Positions 1-5,776 of a stretch of 7,456 bases of DNA are shown here, one piece after another (the stretch's first letter is position 1; each line of letters starts with the position of its first letter). Origin of the DNA: Methylobacteriaceae bacterium (lineage in GTDB: Bacteria; Pseudomonadota; Alphaproteobacteria; Rhizobiales; Beijerinckiaceae); contig JAFAPJ010000352.1 in NCBI GenBank assembly GCA_019247255.1, positions 1 through 7,456 on the forward strand, read 5' to 3'. The position numbers and the translations under genes were made by a program. Under the pieces are notes generated by a model. It was not told the origin of the DNA and did no database searches. It was given only the letters and a program-made list of their open reading frames with translations.

Positions 1-741
1 GCCGCAGCGATGATCCTCGGCTTCTTCCTCGCCTGGGAGCTCGCCTGCCTCGCCTTCGGAGTCTCGGACCTCGTGCTGCCCCGGCCGAGCCAGGTGCTCG
101 ACACGCTGTGGCGACGCGCGCCGGTGCTGTGGCCGCACATGCTGCAGACGCTCGCGACCACGATGACGGGCTTCGCGCTCGGCGTCGTCACGGGCGTCGT
201 GATCGGGTCCTTGATCGGCGTCTCACGGCTCGCCTACGAGACCGCCTACCCGCTGCTCATCGGCTTCTCGTCGATCCCGAAGGTCGCGGTCGTGCCGATC
301 TTCGTGCTCTGGTTCGGCTCCGGCACCGTTCCGGCGGTGCTGACATCGCTCGTGATCTGCTTCTTCCCGATCGTCGTGAACATCGCGACCGGACTCGCCA
401 CGACCGAGCCCGAGCTCGAGGACGTGCTGAAGGCGCTGGGCGCTTCCAAGCTCGACATCCTGTGGAATGTCGGCCTGCCCCGGACGATGCCTTTCTTCTT
501 CGCGTCCCTGAAGGTCGCGGTGACCTACGCCTTCGTGGGCACGGTGCTGTCCGAGACGGTCGCCTCGAACCGCGGCATCGGCAACGTGATGATGACCGCC
601 TCGTCGAACTTCAACGTGCCGCTCGCCTTCGCGGGGCTGTTCATCCTCGCCGCGCTCGGCGTCGCCCTCTACGCGCTCTTCTCCCTCGTCGAGGGACAGC
701 TCACGGGCTGGGCGACCCGCAAGCGCGAGATCTCGGTCTGA
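1..741 (+). CDS. ABC transporter permease, SsuC/TauC type (5' end probably cut by window)
   Basis: Inner-membrane channel subunit of a nitrate/sulfonate/taurine-class ABC importer (binding-protein-dependent permease family). The reading frame is open from base 1. The first ATG is at position 10, but no ribosome site can be seen and the protein begins directly in a membrane helix, so the true start probably lies just upstream. Counting from that ATG (243 residues), hydrophobic segments lie at about 2-17, 52-72, 84-104, 107-131, 165-184 and 206-226. The cytoplasmic EAA loop that docks to the ATPase is at 136-157, with the conserved Gly at 144 and the LP pair at 156-157. The Leu-Pro-x-Pro segment at 23-26 is typical of this family just after the first helix. 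SBP1 follows after 43 nt, so the two are probably co-transcribed. The cognate ATPase would lie upstream, outside the window, or be the one that starts at 7237. Family assignment is firm; substrate is unknown. Confidence 0.93.
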   Translation, partial: AAAMILGFFLAWELACLAFGVSDLVLPRPSQVLDTLWRRAPVLWPHMLQTLATTMTGFALGVVTGVVIGSLIGVSRLAYETAYPLLIGFSSIPKVAVVPIFVLWFGSGTVPAVLTSLVICFFPIVVNIATGLATTEPELEDVLKALGASKLDILWNVGLPRTMPFFFASLKVAVTYAFVGTVLSETVASNRGIGNVMMTASSNFNVPLAFAGLFILAALGVALYALFSLVEGQLTGWATRKREISV

Positions 742-784
742 GGCGAGACCACGCCAATCCATTCACCCAGGAGAGCCGACGCCC

Positions 785-1807
785 ATGCTTCGACCAATCG
801 CGACCGCCTTCGCCCTCTGCCTCGCCGCAGGGATCGCGCAGGCTCAGGAGACCACGATCCGCCTGACGCTCGGCTGGAAGACGCAAGGGTCGGACGCGGC
901 CTTCTTCGTCGCCAAGGACAAGGGCTACTTCAAGCAGGAAGGGCTCAACGTCGTCATCGACCAGGGCGAAGGCTCGGGCGCGACCGTCACCCGCATCATG
1001 GGCGGCGCCTACGACGCCGGCTTCGGGGACATGAACGCCATCATCCAGAATGCCTCGACCCGGCCCGCGGACGCGCCGGTCATGGTCTACATGCTCTGGA
1101 ACCAGCCGCCCTTCGCGATCGTCACCAAGTCGGGCAGCGGCATCAAGGCCCCCAAGGACTTCGAGGGCCGCACGCTCGGCGGCGCGCAGGGCACGCCGAC
1201 GACGCGCATGCTCCCGGTCTTCGCCAAGGCGAACAGCCTCGATCTCGGCAAGATCAAGGTCAGCAACATGGCGCCGAACCTGCAGGAGCCGATGCTCATC
1301 CAGGGTCAGATCGACGCCGCGCTCGTCTTCAACATCACGAGCTACTTCAACCTCGTGCTGAACCGCCAAGATCCGGACAAGGATTTCAGCTGGATTTCGT
1401 TCGGGGATTACGGGCTCGACCTGTACTCGAACGGGCTGATGGTGTCCCAGAAGCTCATCCGCGAGAACCCGAAGGCGGTCGCGGGCCTCGTGCGCGCCCT
1501 CAACAAGGCGGTCATCGAGGTCGGCAAGGACCAGGAGCTCGGCATCAAGGCGGCGGTCGCCTACGACAACCTCATCGACGAGAAGGTCGAGAAGCGTCGG
1601 CTGCAATTCTCCTACGAGAAGCTCATCGTCTCGCCCGAGATGAAGGAGGTCGGCGTCGGCGACCTCAAGGACGACCGGCTGAAGCGGACCATCGGCATGG
1701 TGGCCGCCGGCTACGACCTCGCGCGCCAGCCGGAGCCGTCCGAGGTCTTCAACCGCTCCTTCCTGCCCGCGAAATCCGAGCGCGCGCTCGACTACGTCAA
1801 GAACTGA
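785..1807 (+). CDS. ABC transporter substrate-binding protein, NMT1/TauA-like, Sec-exported (SBP1)
   Basis: Periplasmic solute receptor of 340 residues, normal for the NMT1/THI5-SsuA-TauA class. Residues 1-20 form a Sec signal peptide: a short basic start, a hydrophobic core and an A-Q-A cleavage site before Gln21. The mature protein opens with the usual beta strand (TIRLTLGW, 24-31), then AKDKGYFKQEGL (43-54), typical of this fold. Further family blocks are GFGDMNA (79-85), PKDFEGRTLGGA (123-134) and GDYGLDLYSN (207-216). An AGGAGAG ribosome site at 769-775 supports the ATG at 785. It lies 43 nt after the permease and the two are probably one operon. It is clearly homologous to SBP2 at 3919-4974. 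Family members carry sulfonates, nitrate, pyrimidine or thiamine precursors and aromatic acids, so the ligand cannot be named; the nearby amidohydrolase and amidase favour a nitrogenous organic compound (inference). Confidence 0.93.
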   Translation: MLRPIATAFALCLAAGIAQAQETTIRLTLGWKTQGSDAAFFVAKDKGYFKQEGLNVVIDQGEGSGATVTRIMGGAYDAGFGDMNAIIQNASTRPADAPVMVYMLWNQPPFAIVTKSGSGIKAPKDFEGRTLGGAQGTPTTRMLPVFAKANSLDLGKIKVSNMAPNLQEPMLIQGQIDAALVFNITSYFNLVLNRQDPDKDFSWISFGDYGLDLYSNGLMVSQKLIRENPKAVAGLVRALNKAVIEVGKDQELGIKAAVAYDNLIDEKVEKRRLQFSYEKLIVSPEMKEVGVGDLKDDRLKRTIGMVAAGYDLARQPEPSEVFNRSFLPAKSERALDYVKN

Positions 1808-1864
1808 TCAGGCCGCCGCGGCGGGGGCCGATCCCACCCGCGCGTCGAGACGGCACGCCGTGCT

Positions 1865-1888
1865 CGCGACGCCCGCCTGGGCGTCGCG
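1865..1888. terminator. Perfect hairpin between convergent genes, probable bidirectional terminator
   Basis: CGCGACGCCC (1865-1874) and GGGCGTCGCG (1879-1888) pair perfectly over 10 bp around a 4-nt GCCT loop. The hairpin fills most of the space between the SBP1 stop (1807) and the amidase stop codon (1889-1891 on the minus strand), which it touches. There is no T-run on either side, so it is not a textbook intrinsic terminator. Its place between two converging transcripts suggests termination or 3'-end protection for both. Confidence 0.6.
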
Positions 1889-2824
1889 TCAGCGCGCGAG
1901 GTACGCCTTGCGCAGCATGCAATGCACGCCCTTGTGCTGGTTCACCGTCTGGGTGACGCGCAGGTCGGCCGCGATGGAGCAGAGCGCGTAGGCCTCGTCC
2001 CGCGTGATCCCGACCCGGGCGACCACGAGGTCGATCATCTCGCGCAAGGCCCGCTCGGCGCAGCGGTCGAGGTCCGGGTCGAGCCCCATGGTGATCACGT
2101 GGGTCGGCGTCTCCGCCTGCGGAGAGGCGAGCTGCAGGTCGCGGCGCAGCACGAGCTCGAAGGTGCCGGCCAGCGCGGTCTCGATCGCCGTCACGTTCAC
2201 CTCGCCGTCGCCCTGCGCCCCGTGTCCGTCCCCGCAGGAAAACAGGGCGCCCTCGGCGAAGACCGGCAGGTAGAGCGTCGACCCGCCGACCAGCTCCTTG
2301 TTGTCGAGGTTGCCCCCGAAGGCGCGCGGGACGATCGAGGTACAGCGTCCCCACCCGGGCGGAGGGGCGACCGCCATCACGCCGAAGAAGGGCGCGAGCG
2401 GCAGGGTCAGCCCCCAGGGCATCCGGGCCGTCATCGCGCCCGCGTCGAGCCGGATGTGCATCTGGTGAAAGGTCGGGAAGTCGTCGGGCAGCGTCCCGGC
2501 GAGCGGCCGGTGGCGGTTGTAGCCCCAATCCTGGCGGAGCCGGACGTCGAGGATGCGGATCTCGAGCACGTCGCCGGGCCGCGCCCCCTCGACCGCGACC
2601 GGCCCGGTCAGGATATGCGGGCCGAACGGGATGCCGGGCTCGGCCGCGTGGATCGCCCGGAGCTCGGGCGGCACGTGGAAGCCCTCCGGCGGCAGGGCGT
2701 CTGGTCCGCCCGTCACGGTCTCGATCTCGATCCGGTCGCCGCTGCGGATCGTCAGGACGGGCGGCACGGCGGCGTCGAGATAGCCCCAGCGGCAGGTGTC
2801 GGGCGAGGCGGTCAGGCGGTGCAT
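1889..2824 (-). CDS. Acetamidase/formamidase family amidohydrolase
   Basis: Cytoplasmic amidase of the FmdA/AmdA family (311 residues), which hydrolyses short amides such as formamide or acetamide to the acid and ammonia. Family landmarks are in order: GPVAVEGARPGDVLE (74-88), PFFGVMAVAP (145-154), FGGNLDNKEL (169-178), STLYLPVFAEGALF (182-195) and the glycine-rich GDGHGAQGDGE (198-208), the most diagnostic block. The C-terminal part (about 250-311) is helical and of ordinary family type. The length matches the short bacterial form rather than the roughly 400-residue formamidases. The ATG at 2824 is preceded only by a weak purine stretch. The gene starts 54 nt after the lysR stop on the same strand, so it is likely the second gene of a lysR-amidase transcript. 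The family is clear. Whether it acts on formamide, acetamide or a linear product of the neighbouring cyclic amidohydrolase is not visible; the last option is inferred from context. Confidence 0.9.
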   Translation of the reverse strand: MHRLTASPDTCRWGYLDAAVPPVLTIRSGDRIEIETVTGGPDALPPEGFHVPPELRAIHAAEPGIPFGPHILTGPVAVEGARPGDVLEIRILDVRLRQDWGYNRHRPLAGTLPDDFPTFHQMHIRLDAGAMTARMPWGLTLPLAPFFGVMAVAPPPGWGRCTSIVPRAFGGNLDNKELVGGSTLYLPVFAEGALFSCGDGHGAQGDGEVNVTAIETALAGTFELVLRRDLQLASPQAETPTHVITMGLDPDLDRCAERALREMIDLVVARVGITRDEAYALCSIAADLRVTQTVNQHKGVHCMLRKAYLAR

Positions 2825-2878
2825 GCGGGCTCGGTCTCATCCAGGGCGCGGGAGGTCGCCTGCAGGATCGCGCGCTGC

Positions 2879-3799
2879 TCACCTGCCGTCGAGAGCGGCG
2901 GCTCCGCCCTCCAGCCGGGCCGCGAGCTGCTCGGCGAACTTCGCGGCCGCGACCGGGAGCGCGCGGCCCTGCAGCTGCCCCATCGCGAAGCGGGCCGGGG
3001 GGATGTCGCGCGCGTCGATCGGGCGAGCGATCAGCCCTTCGCGGTCGCGCAGGCTCTCGGGCGCCCCGATCTCGATCTGGAAGGTGATGGCCTGCTCGAG
3101 CCGAACGTAGCTGCGCAGGAACTCGAACGAGTTCGATTCGATCACGGGCGCGAGCCGGAGCGACCCCTGCGCGACTGCCCGCTCCAGGAGCTCGCGCCCC
3201 CCGTAGCTGCGGTCGGGCAGCGCGAGCGGGTGGTCGGCGCAGTCGCGCAGCCTGAGCGGTCCGACGCCCGCGAGCGGGTGGTCGGCCCGCATGATCGCCA
3301 TCAGCCTCTGCTCGGCCGAGGCCAGGACCCGGAACCCCGTCGCCGGCGACATGCGGAAGATGAGCGCGAGATCGACCGCGTAGGCGTCGAGCGCGCGCAG
3401 CGCCTCCCCGTGGCTCGCGATCCGGACATCGAACTCGACCAGCGGATAGGCGCGCCGGTAGGCCGCGATCTCGGTTGGCAGGAAGTCGTGCGCGAGCGCG
3501 TGGCTGCAGGCGATCGCGACCGTGCCGCGCCGGAAGCCCGACAGGTCCTCGATCTGCGAGCGCACCCGGCCCATCTCTGCCACCTGCCCGCGCACGTGCC
3601 GGATCACGAGCTCCCCGGCGGCGTTCAGGCGCACGCCGCGCGGCAGGCGCTCGAAGATCGGCGTCCCGAGCTCGGCCTCGAAATCCTGGATGCGCCGGTT
3701 GAGCGCCGAGGCCGTGAGGTTCAGCCGCTCCGCCGCTTTCCGGATCGAACCCGCCCGAGCGACCTCGTCGATGTCGCGCAGGATGCGCAGATACCTCAC
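2879..3799 (-). CDS. LysR-family transcriptional regulator
   Basis: DNA-binding regulator of 306 residues from the GTG at 3799 (normal LysR length about 300). The N-terminal winged helix-turn-helix spans about 3-62, with AGSIRKAAERLNLTASALNR (16-35) as the HTH core and LGTPIFERLPRGVRL (44-58) as the wing. The rest (about 92-295) is the periplasmic-binding-protein-like effector domain. The frame stays open upstream to a TTG at 3868, with another TTG at 3820, but homologues begin a few residues before the HTH as here, so GTG 3799 is chosen. This gives 'MRYLRILRD' as the N-terminus. There is no strong Shine-Dalgarno; a candidate promoter at 3825-3853 would yield a short leader that fits this start. 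The gene is divergent from the SBP2 operon and precedes the amidase, the usual arrangement for a LysR protein controlling the adjacent divergent operon (inference). The inducer is unknown. Confidence 0.92.
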   Translation of the reverse strand: MRYLRILRDIDEVARAGSIRKAAERLNLTASALNRRIQDFEAELGTPIFERLPRGVRLNAAGELVIRHVRGQVAEMGRVRSQIEDLSGFRRGTVAIACSHALAHDFLPTEIAAYRRAYPLVEFDVRIASHGEALRALDAYAVDLALIFRMSPATGFRVLASAEQRLMAIMRADHPLAGVGPLRLRDCADHPLALPDRSYGGRELLERAVAQGSLRLAPVIESNSFEFLRSYVRLEQAITFQIEIGAPESLRDREGLIARPIDARDIPPARFAMGQLQGRALPVAAAKFAEQLAARLEGGAAALDGR

Positions 3800-3824
3800 G
3801 GCCGGCCCCGACTGATGCAAATTG

Positions 3825-3853
3825 GGAATAGGTCCGCGCGAAAGTGAGCACAA
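3825..3853 (-). promoter_or_regulatory. Candidate lysR promoter
   Basis: On the minus strand TTGTGC (3853-3848) and TATTCC (3830-3825) are separated by 17 nt. Each matches three of six bases of the sigma-70-type -35 and -10 hexamers. A start about 7 nt downstream (around 3818) would put the GTG at 3799 roughly 19 nt into the transcript and exclude both upstream TTG start options. The -10 overlaps a small ATT-GGG-AAT dyad (3821-3829). Support is weak, resting on spacing and position only. Confidence 0.3.
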
Positions 3854-3878
3854 GACGGCACCGGTCAACCCGGCTCTA

Positions 3879-3897
3879 CTGGTCGGGTCGGGACCAG
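3879..3897. promoter_or_regulatory. CTGGTC-N7-GACCAG inverted repeat, candidate operator
   Basis: Perfect 6-bp arms (3879-3884 and 3892-3897) flank a 7-nt GGGTCGG centre. The dyad sits in the 119-bp lysR/SBP2 divergent region, 7 nt before the SBP2 ribosome site. It could be the LysR-protein operator, although it does not match the strict T-N11-A LysR box, or a small hairpin in the SBP2 leader RNA. In a GC-rich region a 6-bp dyad can also arise by chance. Confidence 0.35.
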
Positions 3898-3904
3898 ATC
3901 CGGC

Positions 3905-3913
3905 AGGAGGAGG
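3905..3913 (+). promoter_or_regulatory. Strong Shine-Dalgarno site of SBP2
   Basis: AGGAGGAGG lies 5 nt before the ATG at 3919. It is the strongest ribosome site in the window and fixes the SBP2 start. It suggests that SBP2, the first gene of the rightward operon, is translated more strongly than the enzymes behind it, as is usual for binding proteins. Confidence 0.75.
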
Positions 3914-3918
3914 CCTGA

Positions 3919-4974
3919 ATGCCGTCCGGGCTGAGCCGCCGTTCGTTCGGAGCGATCGTTGGCGCCGCGGGTCTCGCGTGGACGTTGCCGCGTCCCGCCC
4001 TCGCCCAGTCGCCGACGCGCCTGAAGATGGTGCTGAACTGGCGCTATCAGGGCCCGCAATGCTTCTTCTTCTTCGCGCAGGACCGGGGCTACCTCCGCCA
4101 GGAGGGTCTCGAGGTCGAGATGGACCAGGGCAACGGCTCCGGCGCAGCGGTGAGCGCGGTGGCGTCGGGCACCTACGATCTCGGCTTCGGGGACATCAAT
4201 GCGCTCGTGAGCTTGATCTCGCGCGGGCCGGCCGGCGCCACGACGCCGCCGCTCGCCATCGCGGCGCTCTACAACCGCCCGCCTTTCGCGGTCGCGGTCC
4301 GGGCGGACGGACCGATCCGGACGCCGAAGGACTTCGAGGGCCGGACGCTCGGCGGGGCCGCGAACGACAGCGCGTTGAAGCTCTTCCCGGCCTTCGCGCG
4401 GCTCGCCGGCATCGACGCCGCCAAGGTCACGGTGACGAACATGCAGCCGAACCTGCGCGAGCAGATGCTCCAGCGCGGTCAGGTCGACGGCGTCTTCGGC
4501 TTCGTCAACACGATCCGCTTCTCAGCGAAGCAGGTCGGCATCGATCCGGACAAGGACTTCCGCTTCATCGAATACGGCGATTACGGCATGGATCTTTACT
4601 CCAACGCCGTGATCGCCTCGCGCCGGCTCGCCGCCGAGAAGCCGCAGGCGCTACGCGGACTGCTCGCGGCCATCAACCGGGGCATCAAGGATACGCTCCA
4701 GGACCTCGACGCCGCGGTCGAGACGGTGTCGCGCCGCGAGCCGCTCCTCAGCAAGCCCGTCGAGAAGGAGCGCATCGTCGCGACCCTCAAGGCCGAGATG
4801 AGCCATCCGGAGGGCCGGACCATCGGCATCGGCGACGTCGACGACGCGCGCTTCAAGAGATCGATCGCGATCGTCACGGAAGCGGAGGGCCTGCCGCGGG
4901 TGCCGGCCCCGGAGGAGGTCTTCAGCCGCGCCTTCCTGCCCCCGCTCGCCGAGCGGGTCACGAGCCTCGGCTGA
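3919..4974 (+). CDS. ABC transporter substrate-binding protein, NMT1/TauA-like, Tat-exported (SBP2)
   Basis: Periplasmic solute receptor of 351 residues and a paralogue of SBP1. The N-terminus is a twin-arginine (Tat) signal: SRRSFGA at 6-12 (twin Arg 7-8, Phe10), a hydrophobic stretch and an ALA cleavage site ending at residue 29. It would therefore be exported folded, unlike SBP1. Mature landmarks parallel SBP1: LKMVLNWRYQGPQ (35-47), RGYLRQEGL (56-64), GFGDINA (89-95), PKDFEGRTLGGA (136-147), DPDKDF (209-214), GDYGMDLYSN (220-229) and EVFSRAFLP (333-341). It is the first gene of the rightward operon, divergent from lysR, and the SDR follows after 10 nt. The ligand is probably the substrate of the two downstream enzymes (inference). 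Its membrane partners would be the ATPase starting at 7237 and a permease beyond the window, or the permease at 1-741. Confidence 0.93.
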   Translation: MPSGLSRRSFGAIVGAAGLAWTLPRPALAQSPTRLKMVLNWRYQGPQCFFFFAQDRGYLRQEGLEVEMDQGNGSGAAVSAVASGTYDLGFGDINALVSLISRGPAGATTPPLAIAALYNRPPFAVAVRADGPIRTPKDFEGRTLGGAANDSALKLFPAFARLAGIDAAKVTVTNMQPNLREQMLQRGQVDGVFGFVNTIRFSAKQVGIDPDKDFRFIEYGDYGMDLYSNAVIASRRLAAEKPQALRGLLAAINRGIKDTLQDLDAAVETVSRREPLLSKPVEKERIVATLKAEMSHPEGRTIGIGDVDDARFKRSIAIVTEAEGLPRVPAPEEVFSRAFLPPLAERVTSLG

Positions 4975-4984
4975 GCGCATCCGC

Positions 4985-5776
4985 ATGGATCTCGGTCTCG
5001 ACGGACGGGTCGCGGTCATCACCGGGCCCGCGAAGGGGATGGGCGCCGCGATCACGCGCGCCTTCGCAGCGGAGGGCTGCCGCCTCGCACTCGTCGGCCG
5101 GGACGTCGCGGCGATCGAGCCGGTCGCGGCGGAGGTCCGGGTGGGTGGCGGCGAAGCGCTCGTGCTCGCCTGCGACGTGACCGAAGCGGCCGCCTGCGAG
5201 CGGGTCGCGTCGGTCACCCGCGATGTCTACGGGCGCATCGACATCCTGGTGAACGTCGCGGGCGGCTCGGGGCCGATCGGCAAGACGGGCTGGGAAACGA
5301 GCCCGGCGGAGTTCGACGAGATCGTCGACCTCAACATGCGCGGCTGCTTCAACACGATGCGGGCCTGCCTGCCCGCGATGATCGCGCAGGGGACCGGCAA
5401 GATCGTCAATGTGGGCGGCACCTTCGGCATGCGGGGGCGCGCCGGGCGCATGGCTTACTCGGCCTCGAAATGGGGCCTGCGCGGCATCACGAAGAGCTTC
5501 GCGCTGGAGGTCGGCCCGCACGGGATCAACGTGAATTGCGTCGCGCCCGGCATGGTGGACGGCCCGCGCTTCCGCGAGAAGGTCGTGCCCGAGATGGCGC
5601 GGCGCCTCGGCATCAGCGAGGACGAGGCCGCCGCCCGCCACGCCGCCGATTACGCGCTCCGGCGCGTCTCGACGGACGAGGACGTGGCCCATGCCTGCCT
5701 GTTCCTCGCCTCCGACGTCTCCCGCCAGATCACCGGGATCGATCTGCCGGTCGACGGCGGCTGGGCGATGCTGTGA
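4985..5776 (+). CDS. Short-chain dehydrogenase/reductase (SDR), catalytic Ser position is Gly
   Basis: Classical SDR of 263 residues, a cytoplasmic NAD(P)-dependent oxidoreductase. The Rossmann cofactor motif is TGPAKGMG (13-20), Asp64 sits in the adenine-contacting D-V position, NVAGG (90-94) is the NNAG-type motif and Asn117 is the conserved tetrad Asn. The catalytic pair Tyr158-x3-Lys162 (YSASK) is intact, followed by the usual NCVAPGMVDGP (184-194). The position 13 residues before the Tyr, normally the catalytic Ser, is Gly145, with Thr146 next to it. C-terminal ITGIDLPVDGGWAML (249-263) is the standard SDR ending. Arg39 after beta-2 hints at NADP(H) preference (weak). The ATG lies 10 nt after the SBP2 stop with no clear Shine-Dalgarno, and the stop overlaps the next gene's GTG. 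It probably oxidises or reduces the imported compound or its product; the substrate is not identifiable. Confidence 0.92.
   Translation: MDLGLDGRVAVITGPAKGMGAAITRAFAAEGCRLALVGRDVAAIEPVAAEVRVGGGEALVLACDVTEAAACERVASVTRDVYGRIDILVNVAGGSGPIGKTGWETSPAEFDEIVDLNMRGCFNTMRACLPAMIAQGTGKIVNVGGTFGMRGRAGRMAYSASKWGLRGITKSFALEVGPHGINVNCVAPGMVDGPRFREKVVPEMARRLGISEDEAAARHAADYALRRVSTDEDVAHACLFLASDVSRQITGIDLPVDGGWAML

Noticed and set aside
1813..1824. CCGCCGCGGCGG palindrome shortly after the SBP1 stop
   Set aside because: Built only of G and C in a region of that composition, with a short possible stem. The 1865-1888 hairpin is a much better terminator candidate.
1922..3847. A 641-residue plus-strand open frame antisense to lysR and the amidase
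   Set aside because: Composition is Arg/Glu/Val/Ala-biased with no recognisable domain. It is the complement of well-supported genes, and long antisense frames are expected at this GC content.
1797..3851. A 684-residue minus-strand open frame spanning both the amidase and lysR genes in another frame
   Set aside because: Arg/Ala/Pro/Gly-rich low-complexity translation typical of GC-rich shadow frames. It overlaps two genes with unmistakable family motifs on the same strand.
1..4974. Taurine/alkanesulfonate transporter (tau/ssu) assignment for the permease and SBPs
   Set aside because: The family resemblance is real but generic. No TauD, SsuD or SsuE-like gene is nearby, and the linked enzymes act on amides or ureides, so gene symbols were not assigned.
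785..4974. Thiamine-precursor (ThiY-like) uptake locus
   Set aside because: The NMT1/THI5 fold suggests it, but I see no thi genes and no thiamine-pyrophosphate riboswitch in the leader at 3800-3918 or before SBP1.
5470..5772. Upstream extension of the amidohydrolase reading frame to 5470
   Set aside because: The extension is inside the SDR gene and is an Arg-rich out-of-frame translation. Homology to the family begins just after the GTG at 5773, whose overlap with the SDR stop is a normal coupling arrangement.
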